NCBI GenBank assembly: GCA_965222425.1
Contig: CBDCTW010000010.1
Location: 1 to 64,000, forward strand
Origin: CBDCNP01 sp965222425
Lineage (GTDB): Bacteria > Acidobacteriota > Vicinamibacteria > Marinacidobacterales > DATDRI01
Direction of reading: 5' to 3'
DNA: 64,000 bases
Each line of letters opens with the position of its first letter. Position 1 is the stretch's first letter. This document shows, one piece after another, positions 35,000 to 43,706 of this stretch. Under the pieces are notes generated by a model, which searched no databases, had not been told where the DNA came from, and was given only the letters and a program-made list of their open reading frames with translations. The translations under genes and the position numbers were made by a program.

Positions 35000-37039
35000 G
35001 TGCGAATCAAGGCCAAGCTGTCGCTTGCGATGGTCGGCGTTGCGATAGCGACAGCCTGTTCTCGCGGTCCCAATGTGGACGCGGTCAGCGTCGCGCTCGT
35101 CATCGTCGACACTCTGCGCGCCGATCATTTGGGTTGCTACGGGAGCGCGACGCCGACCCCGAACCTGGATCAGCTCGCACGAGATGGAAGTATCTTTCTA
35201 GACGCCACGGCACATAGTCCGCTCACCCTACCGTCGCACGCTTCCATTCTCACGGGAACCACACCCCTCTATCACGGCATCAAGGACAACGGACGCTACG
35301 AGCTGCTCAAGAAGTTCGAAACGCTGGCCGAGATGCTCAAGGAGAGGGGCTACAAGACTGCTGCGTTCGTTGGCGCGTATCCGGTCCATTCGCGTTTCGG
35401 ATTGAACCAGGGCTTCGATATCTACGACGACAGTCAATTGAGGGCGCGAGGAGAGAAAGAAGCCGACGAGGTCGTCACCACGGCCCGCGATTGGTTGGAA
35501 CAACGAAAAGAGGGCCCTTTCTTTCTATGGGTGCATATCTTTGACCCTCATTCGCCATACGAGCCACCAGAGTCGCTGGGCAAGGAGTATCCCGAGAGTT
35601 ACGGCGGCGAAGTAGCTTACGTGGACGACGTGTTGGAGCGACTATTTTCTGCCCTAGGCAAGAACGTTCTGACGGTTTTCACATCGGACCACGGAGAGGG
35701 ACTGGGCGAGCACGGAGAGGACAATCACGCTTTGTTCATCTACGACAGCACCCTGCGCGTGCCATTGATTCTTGAGGGGCCAGGAGTTCCGAGAGGGGCG
35801 ATTTTCAAGGAACAGGCGAGAAGTATTGATATCGTGCCCACCATCTTGGATTTGGTGGGCCTGCGCGAGCTGTGCGACGCCTGTCAGGGGACGAGCTTGG
35901 TGCCTCTGATGCAGGGCGGTGATTTCGCGCCCGTGATGTCCTACGCGGAGACCTTTTTCCCTCGCTTGAACCTTGGGTGGAGCGAGCTTCGGAGCGTCAG
36001 ACGTGAAGGGTGGAAATATATCACTGCCCCCGAGCCGGAGCTCTATGATTTGAATGCGGATCCGAAAGAGCTCGAGAACCTGGCGGAGAGTGAGCCGCAC
36101 AAACCCCAAGAGTTCGCCCGAGCGCTCGCTGCGATAGAAGAAAGAGACACCGGTCCGATTGAGGTCTCGGGGACGGCGCCCGACCAAAAAACGGTCGGCC
36201 TTCTCCGCAGTCTGGGCTACGTGAGCTCGGATAAATCTCCCACTGAGGAAGGGCCGCTTCCCGATCCCAAGAGCCGCATCGGCTTGTGGCAGAGTTTCAT
36301 CCGAGGCGTGGAGCACTCGGACGCGAGAAGGTTTGACGACGCGATTCGGGAGCTGGAAGCGGTTCTAAAAGAGGACAGCGGAATGCTCGCGGCTAGGGGT
36401 TCTCTCTCGGAAGCCTATTTCAATCATGGAGATTATGAAGCCGCCGCCGCTCAATGCAGGCAATACCTGGAGAGTGATCCCAACGACTTTCAGTCGACTT
36501 ATTTATTGGCGGAGTCGGATCTGCGTTTGGGGTACGTGCACCAAGCGGTGAAAGGCTTCGAAGACGCCGCTCGACTCGACCCCACATCGGCGGGTCCCCT
36601 GGCGCGGCTCGCTAACTTGTATCTGCGAGAAGGGAAAGATGCCAAGGCACGAGAGCTCATCGCCTCGGGCCTGGAGCGTGATGTCCATGACGCCGTAGCA
36701 CTATTTGTGCACGGGAAGCTTCTTATGAAGGAGGGAAAGCGCGACGAAGCGGAAAAAGCGTTCCGCGATTCCCTGGTTGCTAATCCACGCGAGGCGGCCG
36801 TTCGGCTGCAGCTCGCGAATCTTCTTCTCGAGGAGAAGCGCGCCGCGGAGGCGGAGAGCATCCTAGCTAAGAGCGTGGCGCAGGAACCGAACAATCCGCT
36901 GCTCCATTTCGCGATGGGGAGAGCACAGGCGTTCTCCGGGCACGACGAGAAAACCGCACAGTCATTCCAGAGATCCCTTGATCTGAATCCCAATCAGCCG
37001 GAGCTCAAGACGTTGCTCGAGCAATATTATGCTCAGTAG
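35000..37039 (+). CDS. Sulfatase-family lipoprotein fused to TPR repeats
   Basis: About 679 residues. A signal peptide with a lipobox-like ATAC (VRIKAKLSLAMVGVAIATAC) suggests an exported lipoprotein. The alkaline-phosphatase-superfamily domain follows: ALVIVDTLRADHLGCYG, SPLTLPSHASILTGTTP, VHIFDPHSPYEPP, FTSDHGEGLGEHGEDNHALF. The classic CxPxR sulfatase signature is absent; the LTLPSH segment marks the variant in which Thr or Ser would be the nucleophile. The last 250 residues are TPR helices (DAIRELEAVLKEDSG onward). GTG 35000 with GGAGAG upstream is chosen over an in-frame ATG at 34853, which would put 49 non-signal residues first. Substrate unknown. Confidence 0.82.
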   Translation: MRIKAKLSLAMVGVAIATACSRGPNVDAVSVALVIVDTLRADHLGCYGSATPTPNLDQLARDGSIFLDATAHSPLTLPSHASILTGTTPLYHGIKDNGRYELLKKFETLAEMLKERGYKTAAFVGAYPVHSRFGLNQGFDIYDDSQLRARGEKEADEVVTTARDWLEQRKEGPFFLWVHIFDPHSPYEPPESLGKEYPESYGGEVAYVDDVLERLFSALGKNVLTVFTSDHGEGLGEHGEDNHALFIYDSTLRVPLILEGPGVPRGAIFKEQARSIDIVPTILDLVGLRELCDACQGTSLVPLMQGGDFAPVMSYAETFFPRLNLGWSELRSVRREGWKYITAPEPELYDLNADPKELENLAESEPHKPQEFARALAAIEERDTGPIEVSGTAPDQKTVGLLRSLGYVSSDKSPTEEGPLPDPKSRIGLWQSFIRGVEHSDARRFDDAIRELEAVLKEDSGMLAARGSLSEAYFNHGDYEAAAAQCRQYLESDPNDFQSTYLLAESDLRLGYVHQAVKGFEDAARLDPTSAGPLARLANLYLREGKDAKARELIASGLERDVHDAVALFVHGKLLMKEGKRDEAEKAFRDSLVANPREAAVRLQLANLLLEEKRAAEAESILAKSVAQEPNNPLLHFAMGRAQAFSGHDEKTAQSFQRSLDLNPNQPELKTLLEQYYAQ

Positions 37040-37134
37040 GATGAGCCCTAAGGGCCGACCGGGAAGGTGGGGCGCCGCGCGCCTCCTGAGCCTCCCCGCT
37101 AGCAACGCCTCGCGCAGCATATCTCGGCGAACCT

Positions 37135-37527
37135 TCAATGCAACCTCGAGATATCTGCGAAGTCGTCGAAATCGGCGTCGAATGTCAGGATTCGATCCAC
37201 TCCGTGGTGTCTCATCATCGCCAAATGAAGTGAATCTCGGGCCGATAGGCTCGTCGTCAGGACGATTCGCTTAGCGCGCTCGAGGTCCTCAGTGTCCAAG
37301 GGGAAGAGCTCGTCGACGATAGAGGTCAACACATCGAATGCCGGTTGGACGGCGTCGCGTCGATCAATCGCCGTGTACCGGTGCAGAATCTCCTGCAGGA
37401 CCTCGACATCGCTGACGAGACATTCGTTTGTATCGAAGTTCTCATCTAGGAGCTCTCGAGCACGCGTTTTGTTGGGATGGTGTGCCCCAACGAGGTACAT
37501 AGGAATGTTGGAGTCGATAAAGATCAA
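37135..37527 (-). CDS. PIN-domain toxin (VapC-like)
   Basis: A 130-residue PIN protein: Asp in MIFIDSNIPMYLVG, Glu in EVLQEILHRY, Asp in SARDSLHLAMMRHHGVDR and the last acidic pair in ILTFDADFDDFADI. All four metal-site positions are present. It follows its antitoxin by 3 bp on the minus strand and faces the sulfatase-TPR gene, only 95 bp from its stop. Confidence 0.85.
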   Translation of the reverse strand: MIFIDSNIPMYLVGAHHPNKTRARELLDENFDTNECLVSDVEVLQEILHRYTAIDRRDAVQPAFDVLTSIVDELFPLDTEDLERAKRIVLTTSLSARDSLHLAMMRHHGVDRILTFDADFDDFADISRLH

Positions 37528-37530
37528 AGT

Positions 37531-37779
37531 CTAGTTCGGCTCGTAGCCGCGCTCGATCTCTGCGAGCATATGGTCGATGTCGGCCGTTGGGAATTGGTGC
37601 TCCATCGCTCGTCGCAGGGCTTGGCGCTTGAGCGCCGAATCACGAACGGGTTGCGCCGACCGTGCTTCGCGCAAGGTCTGACGGACCCACTCTGCGAGAC
37701 TCATGTGGTTTTGCCGCGCGATCTCCTGCAGCTCCGTCAACTCCTCCTCATCGAAGAGGACCTGTAATCGCTTGCTCAC
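37531..37779 (-). CDS. Ribbon-helix-helix antitoxin partner of the second PIN toxin
   Basis: An 82-residue protein with a CopG-like N-terminus (KRLQVLFDEEELTELQEIAR followed by HMSLAEWVRQTLREAR) and an acidic C-terminal tail ending DIDHMLAEIERGYEPN, the usual toxin-neutralising part. It lies directly upstream of the PIN gene. This pair is unlike the vapBC pair at 34186 in sequence, so the two are not a recent duplication. Confidence 0.8.
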   Translation of the reverse strand: MSKRLQVLFDEEELTELQEIARQNHMSLAEWVRQTLREARSAQPVRDSALKRQALRRAMEHQFPTADIDHMLAEIERGYEPN

Positions 37780-38193
37780 CGCTGTAGTCTAATCAACTCC
37801 CGTCCATGAGTCAAATGGAGCAAGGAGCGCATAAGATGATACAGTTGAGTAACTTACGTACTTACGATTCCAAGGGGTTGGTCCACCAAGTCCACGGTCA
37901 CGAGATTGGATCTCGGAAGGAACAGCCTCGAGCCCGAGGCTCCTTCTTGACAAGAACTTGATCTGATAAAACGAGCCTACGCACGAACGCGTTATACCGA
38001 GAGAGTCTGCGGAGTCGGGGTCCTCTGCCAGAGCTTGTGGTAGTGGCGTGAAGAGTCGAGCGCCGTTCTGGCCGGACTGGGGGAGCCAGCCGGTGAATGT
38101 ATTCGTGAGGCCCTTTCCTCTGCTGAACTGATCCTTGCGTTGGATCTAACCCCTAACGAGTGCGATCGGGTTCTGATTCGCGCAGAGAAGCCC
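37780..38193. other. Intergenic region without a supported gene
   Basis: About 414 bp between the antitoxin start and the site-2 protease end. A GC-rich inverted repeat AGCCTCG ... CGAGGCT (37924-37941) followed by CCTTCTT could be a weak terminator. A plus-strand frame of about 50 codons ending at 38215 has coding-like composition (GLGEPAGECIREALSSAELI) but no start and no recognisable family. Nothing else was seen. Confidence 0.4.
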
Positions 38194-39045
38194 TCAGGGC
38201 GCGCCCGCGAATAGCGCGCTCCAGCTGAAGACGATAGGCTCCGGGGTGAAGCACAGTATGAACATCGCGTACCCCAGGACTCCCATCCATTTGCGGCTCT
38301 TGGGTAGGGGAGTCTCGTCGTTGAGGGTCGGTGGGTGTGGCCGCCGGATTCCGAGCAGAAATGCCAGCATCGCCCACACCAGCCAAGTCGGTCCGAAATA
38401 CGCCATCGGGAACAGGAGGAAAAACGCGATGCGGGATACTCGATGCGCGTTGCGGCGAAGTAGGGCGTAGGTGGCGTGCCCTCCATCGAGTTGCCCGATG
38501 GGCATCAGGTTGATCGCAGTGGCGAGAAGTCCGAACCACGCGGCGAGTCCCACCGGACTGATGTAGAGAACTTGGTCGTCGGGGGCGCCCGGCCATATCA
38601 ACGCGCTGACGAGTCTAAAGAGGATGGGCTCCCCGAGGGTAAGACCATCACCGGCGAGTGGCGGGCCGAGCTTGGATTGGGAGATGCCGACGAAGAGAGC
38701 CGGTATGGTAACGATGAAGCCCGCAAACGGGCCGGCCAAACCAATGTCGATGAGCGAACGCCGGTGGGGAAAAGGTGATCGGATCAAAATGAAGGCGCCC
38801 ATCGTTCCGATGATGGAGAACGGAAAGGGGATGAAGTAAGGGAGGCTCGCCTTGACTCGGTAATAGCGGGCGGTGAGATAGTGACCCATTTCGTGCGAGA
38901 GAAGGATCGCCATGATGGTGAAGCTGAAGGGGGCACCATAAATAAGAACGGTCTCGAGCTGTTTCGCCGCCGGCATGACGCCAGGGAAAAGCTCCTGCGC
39001 CTCGGAAGAGGCGAAGGCGAGTCCCTGATAGGCTCCGACCAGCAA
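38194..39045 (-). CDS. Site-2 protease family (M50) membrane metalloprotease
   Basis: Intramembrane zinc protease. The HExxH motif is seen in AILLSHEMGHYLTARYY and the second motif NxxPxxxLDGG in AINLMPIGQLDGGHATYALL; about six hydrophobic segments surround them. The first canonical start is TTG 39045, but the frame is open up to the HU stop at 39232 and encodes what looks like the true first membrane helix (PVVQVLLFLLTTASTLL) further upstream with no ATG, GTG or TTG. The real N-terminus is therefore unresolved: a non-standard start, or a sequence error near the start. Family members cleave membrane-bound regulators. Confidence 0.85.
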   Translation of the reverse strand: MLVGAYQGLAFASSEAQELFPGVMPAAKQLETVLIYGAPFSFTIMAILLSHEMGHYLTARYYRVKASLPYFIPFPFSIIGTMGAFILIRSPFPHRRSLIDIGLAGPFAGFIVTIPALFVGISQSKLGPPLAGDGLTLGEPILFRLVSALIWPGAPDDQVLYISPVGLAAWFGLLATAINLMPIGQLDGGHATYALLRRNAHRVSRIAFFLLFPMAYFGPTWLVWAMLAFLLGIRRPHPPTLNDETPLPKSRKWMGVLGYAMFILCFTPEPIVFSWSALFAGAP

Positions 39046-39231
39046 GGTCGAAGCGGTCGTCAGCAGGAACAGAAGGACCTGGACGACCGGGAATCGCGGT
39101 CCAGTTCGAGACTCTCGAAGGGCTTGGCTATAGATCGGCCCCGGGAGCTCAGCTCGGAGAGGGGAAGTCGGCGAAGAGATGAGAGCCTCGGAGGAAGCCA
39201 GGGTCAGAGGAAGGAGAAGTTCCCGGCGAGA

Positions 39232-39501
39232 CTAGGGAATGCTCTGTAGATCCTTGCCAGGCTTGAAGCGGATGGTTCGCCCAGGAGGTATCCGCACCTC
39301 TTTACCCGTGCGCGGGTTCCGGCCGATGCCTCGCTTACGCGGCTTCACCTGGAAAACCCCGAAGCCCCGCAGCTCGATGCGCTCGCCGCGCTTCATCGAC
39401 TGCTTCATGGCGTCCAAAACCGTCTGTACCGCCTGCTCAGATTTGACCTTGGTAATGTTCGCGGCAGCAGACACCTCATTGATGATGTCCACCTTTATCA
39501 T
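39232..39501 (-). CDS. HU/IHF-family DNA-binding protein
   Basis: An 89-residue histone-like protein: MIKVDIINEVSAAANITKVK, a helix pair, and the beta-arm FGVFQVKPRKRGIGRNPRTG with EVRIPPGRTIRFKPGKDL. It dimerises, bends DNA and assists chromosome architecture. GGGAGG lies just before the ATG. A strong promoter is seen at 39530-39559. The site-2 protease frame continues directly after its stop. Confidence 0.94.
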   Translation of the reverse strand: MIKVDIINEVSAAANITKVKSEQAVQTVLDAMKQSMKRGERIELRGFGVFQVKPRKRGIGRNPRTGKEVRIPPGRTIRFKPGKDLQSIP

Positions 39502-39529
39502 ATCGACCTCCCGGGAGATAGCAGAGTTT

Positions 39530-39559
39530 ATTATAGGGGGAGCATCGCGAACGTGTCAA
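39530..39559 (-). promoter_or_regulatory. Strong sigma-70-type promoter for the HU gene
   Basis: Reading on the minus strand, consensus TTGACA (39554-39559) and TATAAT (39530-39535) are separated by 18 bp. The HU ATG lies 29 bp after the -10 box. Both hexamers are perfect, as expected for an abundant nucleoid protein. Confidence 0.8.
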
Positions 39560-39596
39560 GTCCCCATATCATGCTCTAAACAGCGAGGTTAGCCGG

Positions 39597-39625
39597 TTGC
39601 CGGCACTCTTGAGCGGTGCTATACT
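39597..39625 (+). promoter_or_regulatory. Promoter for der
   Basis: TTGCCG (39597-39602), a 17-bp spacer and TATACT (39620-39625) precede the der ATG by 39 bp. It diverges from the HU promoter; the two are about 40 bp apart. Confidence 0.6.
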
Positions 39626-39664
39626 CGGGGGCCTTCCTCGGAACTAATAGATTACTAAAGAGAT

Positions 39665-40987
39665 ATGGGTGAAAAAGTTCTTCCGGTAGTCGCCATTGTG
39701 GGGCGACCGAACGTCGGCAAATCGACTCTCTTCAATCGCATCACCGGCGTGCGTCGCGCCATCGTCGACTCGATCCCGGGGTCGACTCGGGACCGCAACC
39801 AGGTGCCAGCGAACTGGTCTGGGAAAGACTTCGAGCTCGTGGACACCGGCGGCCTATACGATCGTCCGGACACTTTGCTCGAACACCAGATCGTCGCACA
39901 GTGTGAGGTCGCGATCGAAGAGGGCGACCTGTTGTGCTGGGTCGTGGACGGTATCGCCGGGATCGTGCCGGAAGACGAAGCGCTCGCCCAGAAACTTCGA
40001 CCCCACTCGGAGCGAGTATTGCTCGTGGTGAACAAGGTCGACCATCGGCGACGGGAAGCGGAAGCGATGGAGTTTCACCGCTTAGGGTTTGGGGCGCTTT
40101 TTCAAGTGTCGGCTGAGCATGGCTTGGGTGTCAACGATCTCTTGGATGAGATCGCAAGGCGTCTGCCGGAGACAACGGAAGTCGAGAAGCAAGATGAAAT
40201 CCGAATCGCCATCGTCGGTCGTCCCAACGTGGGCAAGTCATCTCTATTAAATCGGCTCGCCGGGAAAGAGCGTGCGGTGGTTAGTGACAAGGCCGGCACG
40301 ACTCGCGATCCCGTGGATACGGTGATTGAAGTCGAGGGACGCGCCTACCGGTTCGTGGACACCGCCGGGATTCGCCGTCGCGGCAAAACACCTTCACGCG
40401 CCGATCAACTCGGCGTGCTCTATGCCGAGCGGGCCATCGCCCGGGCCCATATTTGTTTGGTGGTCGTAGACGCGACCGAAGGACTCACGAGTGAGGACCG
40501 CGCCATCGCGGGCAAGGTGGCGGACGCGGGCAGAGCAGCGATTGTCGTCTTCAATAAGTGGGATATCGTCGAGGAGCGAGAGAAAGAGGCTCGGGAGGGC
40601 CGAGAAGACGTGGCCGAAGAGCTCCCGCATCTCGCCTTCGCTCCGCTGGTTTTCATCTCCGCGCTCCATGGAAGAGGTGCCCACAAGATCCTTCCCCTGG
40701 TCGACAGGGTACGGGAGAAGCAGCTACAACGTATTGCCACATCGAAACTTAACCAATTTTTGGAGGTCGATGCGAGCCATCATCCCCCGCGGGCCAAGGA
40801 CGGCCGAGAGGTCAATCTTTTCTACATAACGCAGGTGGGCACGGCACCGCCCCGTTTCGTCGTGTTCGCCAGCCAGTCGAAGGAAATCGAGCCGACCTAC
40901 ACCCGCTACCTCGCCCGGCGCCTTCGGGAGGAGTTCGGATTCGAGGGAACTCCCATTCGGGTGGCACTTAGAAAACGTGGCGAGTAG
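39665..40987 (+). CDS. der: Ribosome biogenesis GTPase Der (EngA)
   Basis: A 440-residue protein with two tandem GTPase domains. Domain 1 has GRPNVGKSTLFNRITGV, STRDRN and NKVD; domain 2 has GRPNVGKSSLLNRLAGKER, TTRDPVDT, DTAGIRRRGK and NKWD. A C-terminal KH-like domain follows (NLFYITQVGTAPPRFVVFAS). It acts in 50S subunit maturation. The gene is monocistronic by position, with its own promoter upstream. Confidence 0.96.
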   Translation: MGEKVLPVVAIVGRPNVGKSTLFNRITGVRRAIVDSIPGSTRDRNQVPANWSGKDFELVDTGGLYDRPDTLLEHQIVAQCEVAIEEGDLLCWVVDGIAGIVPEDEALAQKLRPHSERVLLVVNKVDHRRREAEAMEFHRLGFGALFQVSAEHGLGVNDLLDEIARRLPETTEVEKQDEIRIAIVGRPNVGKSSLLNRLAGKERAVVSDKAGTTRDPVDTVIEVEGRAYRFVDTAGIRRRGKTPSRADQLGVLYAERAIARAHICLVVVDATEGLTSEDRAIAGKVADAGRAAIVVFNKWDIVEEREKEAREGREDVAEELPHLAFAPLVFISALHGRGAHKILPLVDRVREKQLQRIATSKLNQFLEVDASHHPPRAKDGREVNLFYITQVGTAPPRFVVFASQSKEIEPTYTRYLARRLREEFGFEGTPIRVALRKRGE

Positions 40988-41013
40988 GGCCCCAAATCGT
41001 GTAATGTTTACGC

Positions 41014-41041
41014 TTGACTTGGGTGAGAAGTCTCATATAAT
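41014..41041 (+). promoter_or_regulatory. Promoter for the IHF-like/MerR gene pair
   Basis: TTGACT (41014-41019), a 16-bp spacer and a perfect TATAAT (41036-41041) lie about 100 bp before the IHF-like gene, leaving a leader of roughly 95 nt in which no riboswitch is recognised. Confidence 0.65.
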
Positions 41042-41141
41042 GCTTTAGAACATCAGCTGAACCTCTAGTCCTATCAGTCTTTTAACTTAATCAGATCCTG
41101 ACCTCTGTGCGCCGAGAGCCGGATGGTGTTTTGACTTCTCC

Positions 41142-41417
41142 ATGACCAAGGCTGACCTTGCGAGAGTGGTTTACGAGCGCCACGGCGGCCTCTCCAACAA
41201 AGAGGCGTCACGGCTGGTAGACTTGATACTCGGCTTCATCAAGCAAGGCCTCAAAAATGGAGAGAGGGTGCAAATCACTGGTTTTGGGACTTTTGCGGTC
41301 AGGGAGAAGAAGGGCCGAAAGGGCCGCAATCCGCAAACCGGTGAGGAAATGACCATCCTGCCCCGCAAGTCCGTCGTGTTCAGACCCTCGAAATCGTTTC
41401 AGGCCACTCTCACCTGA
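41142..41417 (+). CDS. ihfA: Integration host factor alpha-like / HU-family protein
   Basis: A 91-residue HU/IHF protein: TKADLARVVYERHGGLSNKE, VDLILGFIKQGLKNGERVQI, and the arm FGTFAVREKKGRKGRNPQTG with PRKSVVFRPSK. The spacing of the helices and the pairing with a MerR gene just downstream is the usual ihfA-merR arrangement. It bends DNA at specific or non-specific sites. It is distinct from the HU at 39232. Confidence 0.9.
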   Translation: MTKADLARVVYERHGGLSNKEASRLVDLILGFIKQGLKNGERVQITGFGTFAVREKKGRKGRNPQTGEEMTILPRKSVVFRPSKSFQATLT

Positions 41418-41449
41418 GTGGGTAACCACGAGAACCGATCCGAGCGAGC

Positions 41450-41845
41450 ATGGCTAAGAAGATCCCAAACAAGCTCTTCTTCAAGATCGGGGAAGTCTGT
41501 GAACTGACGGAAACCCAGCCCTACGTGTTACGGTATTGGGAATCGGAGTTTCCGGCGCTAACTCCAGCCAAGAACAATTCGGGACAACGTATCTATCGCC
41601 GCCGCGATATTGAGACCGTTCTCCGCGTCAAGGCTCTGCTCTACGAAGAGGGTTTCACCATCGCCGGCGCCAAGAAGAAATTGGAGCAGGAAGTGAAAGA
41701 AGAAGCGGCTGGGGGCGGAGGGAAGACCCCCGCCACGCGTCCGCTAGCGGGCGAGATGGGCGGCAACCGCATCGAGGAAATCAAGTCGGGGCTCAAGGAC
41801 ATTCTGCAGATTCTCGAATCGAATGACCCTAAGGTAGAAGGATAA
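41450..41845 (+). CDS. MerR-family transcriptional regulator
   Basis: A 131-residue protein with an N-terminal winged helix of MerR type: FFKIGEVCELTETQPYVLRY, WESEFPALTPAKNNSGQRIY, RRRDIETVLRVKALLYEEGF. No effector-binding cysteines are visible; the C-terminus is a short coiled coil and a poly-Gly linker. The regulon is unknown. It is translated after the IHF-like gene with a 32-bp gap and probably shares its promoter. Confidence 0.88.
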   Translation: MAKKIPNKLFFKIGEVCELTETQPYVLRYWESEFPALTPAKNNSGQRIYRRRDIETVLRVKALLYEEGFTIAGAKKKLEQEVKEEAAGGGGKTPATRPLAGEMGGNRIEEIKSGLKDILQILESNDPKVEG

Positions 41846-41905
41846 CGGCTCCATTGATCCCCTTTTCGGTGCGTGGTACGATGCGGTTCGCGCCAACGGC
41901 CTGAT

Positions 41906-41982
41906 CGGGACGTAGCGCAGCCTGGTAGCGCACTTGCTTGGGGTGCAAGTGGTCGTGGGTTCAAATCCCGCCGTCCCGACCA
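41906..41982 (+). tRNA. tRNA-Pro (GGG)
   Basis: A 77-nt cloverleaf with encoded CCA. The acceptor stem CGGGACG pairs with CGTCCCG, the anticodon stem CTTGC/GCAAG encloses loop TTGGGGT (anticodon GGG), and the T arm has GTGGGTTCAAATCCCGC. All stems are paired. Confidence 0.93.
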
Positions 41983-42102
41983 TATTTCCTGCTATCATTT
42001 AAACAATAATTCCAGTCGGGTGGGTGCCTGACGGTTTTGTCTTGTGGCACATCATTGTGTTTCGGACGCCCCGGAAGCGCTGCACAATGAAGGAGGAAAG
42101 TC

Positions 42103-42870
42103 ATCCGGATCCTGGTGACGAATGACGACGGTGTGGAGTCTCCCGGAATTCACGCCCTTGCCGAAAAGCTGGCCGAGATAGGCGAAGTCACGGTGGTAGC
42201 ACCAGCCTACGAAGTCAGTGGCGTGAGCCATGCAGTCACGCTCTCCGACGCCCCCTTGCCTTACCAGCAGCTCGAAAAGAAGGTATTCTCCGTCGAGGGA
42301 ACCCCAACCGATTGCGTGAACCTAGCGGTGCGGAGTCTCCTGCCGTACCGTCCGGATTTGCTGGTTTCGGGCATCAATCGCGGCGCGAACCTAAGTGATG
42401 ATGTCACCTACTCCGGGACGGTGGCGGGTGCTATGGAGGGGGCGATACTCGGCATCACTTCCTTTGCCATCTCTCTAACATCGAAGACGTCCGAGGATTT
42501 CGGCACCGCGAGCGAGTTCGCAGTGCAACTCGCAGAAATCGTCACCAGGAAGAAGCTACCGGGCCAGACGTTTCTGAATGCGAACGTGCCCACCGGCGAT
42601 GTCGAGGGCATTCGGATCACCAACCAGGGGAGCCGCGACTACCCGGCAAATGTCGAGAAGCGAGTGGACCTCCTCTCCCAAGTGCACTTCTGGACCAAGC
42701 AAGGCTCCAGGCGGTGGGAACGAAACGGGATCTCTGATATCGCGGCCGTCGGCGAGAACTTCATTTCGGTGACGCCTCTCCACATCGACTTCACGAACTA
42801 CAATGCCCTGGATGAGCTCGCCTCCTGGGGTCTCAACTGGAACGGCGGCCCACCGAACCGCGGCCGCTAA
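42103..42870 (+). CDS. surE: 5'/3'-nucleotidase SurE
   Basis: About 255 residues. The metal site is seen as NDDG at the N-terminus, Ser in YEVSGVSHAVTLSD and Asn in VSGINRGANLSDDVTYSGTV. It dephosphorylates nucleoside monophosphates. The frame opens after a TGA at 42088; the family N-terminus (RILVTNDDG) begins at an ATC codon (42103) placed six bases after a perfect AGGAGG, while the first canonical codon, GTG 42115, lies inside the first beta strand and 18 bases from the Shine-Dalgarno. Initiation at ATC is therefore proposed. The gene is followed 15 bp later by the YqaA-type gene. Confidence 0.92.
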   Translation: MRILVTNDDGVESPGIHALAEKLAEIGEVTVVAPAYEVSGVSHAVTLSDAPLPYQQLEKKVFSVEGTPTDCVNLAVRSLLPYRPDLLVSGINRGANLSDDVTYSGTVAGAMEGAILGITSFAISLTSKTSEDFGTASEFAVQLAEIVTRKKLPGQTFLNANVPTGDVEGIRITNQGSRDYPANVEKRVDLLSQVHFWTKQGSRRWERNGISDIAAVGENFISVTPLHIDFTNYNALDELASWGLNWNGGPPNRGR

Positions 42871-42885
42871 GGCGCTCTTCCTTCC

Positions 42886-43485
42886 ATGAAACTGTTCCGT
42901 CGCCTCTACGATTGGGTCATGCATTGGGCGGAGACGCCCTACGGCGCGCCGGCCTTGGGCCTGCTGTCTTTTGCGGAGTCGGCGTTTTTTCCGGTCCCTC
43001 CCGATCCCCTGTTGATTGCGCTTTCGTTGTCGAGGCCGAAGCGCGCGCTCTTCTACGCGGCGGTGACGTCGGTGTGTTCCGTCGCCGGTGGGCTCCTAGG
43101 TTATGCAATTGGGGCTTGGGCTTGGCACTTGGTCGGAGATTTCTTCTTCCAATACTTGGGGCCGATGGGCTTCACCCCTCACAATTTCGAGGTGGTGCAA
43201 GAAAAGTACCAGGCGAACGCTTTCATGGCCATCTTCGCCGCCGGACTCACTCCGATCCCTTACAAGGTCTTCACCGTGGCGGCAGGAGTCTTCTCGCTCA
43301 GTTGGGGTCCTTTCGTGCTGGCCTCGATCTTGAGCCGTTCATTCAGATTCTTTGGTGTGGCCGGGCTCATCTGGCTTTTCGGGCCGAGCATCAAGATCTT
43401 CATCGACCGCTATTTCAATCTCTTGACACTCGTTTTCTTCCTACTCCTATTTGGAGGATTCTTCGTGGTAAGGTATCTTTTATAA
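42886..43485 (+). CDS. YqaA/DedA-type membrane protein
   Basis: A 199-residue protein with five or six membrane segments and the VTT/SNARE-associated domain pattern: GLLSFAESAFFPVPPDPLLI, a GYAIGAWAWHLVG segment, and FAAGLTPIPYKVFTVAAGVF with the re-entrant loop proline. DedA-superfamily proteins flip or scramble phospholipids and polyprenyl carriers in recent work; the specific role here is unknown. It is close behind surE and probably co-transcribed. Confidence 0.88.
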   Translation: MKLFRRLYDWVMHWAETPYGAPALGLLSFAESAFFPVPPDPLLIALSLSRPKRALFYAAVTSVCSVAGGLLGYAIGAWAWHLVGDFFFQYLGPMGFTPHNFEVVQEKYQANAFMAIFAAGLTPIPYKVFTVAAGVFSLSWGPFVLASILSRSFRFFGVAGLIWLFGPSIKIFIDRYFNLLTLVFFLLLFGGFFVVRYLL

Positions 43486-43498
43486 CCTAGTTCGAAGT

Positions 43499-43575
<77 letters not shown>

Positions 43576-43706
43576 TTAGAATCAACGGGTTGCAGGGACC
43601 CACCGAAGATCTCCAAGACTGTTAGGTTACGATTAGATCACACCAGGCAGAAGAAGCCGTCCCAGAGGCCCACAGTTCCCCGGTGAGCGCCTCGTCTCTT
43701 GAACTG

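Noticed and set aside
37992..38596. Two long minus-strand frames over the site-2 protease
   Set aside because: Arg/Ser-rich shadow frames of the M50 protease gene.
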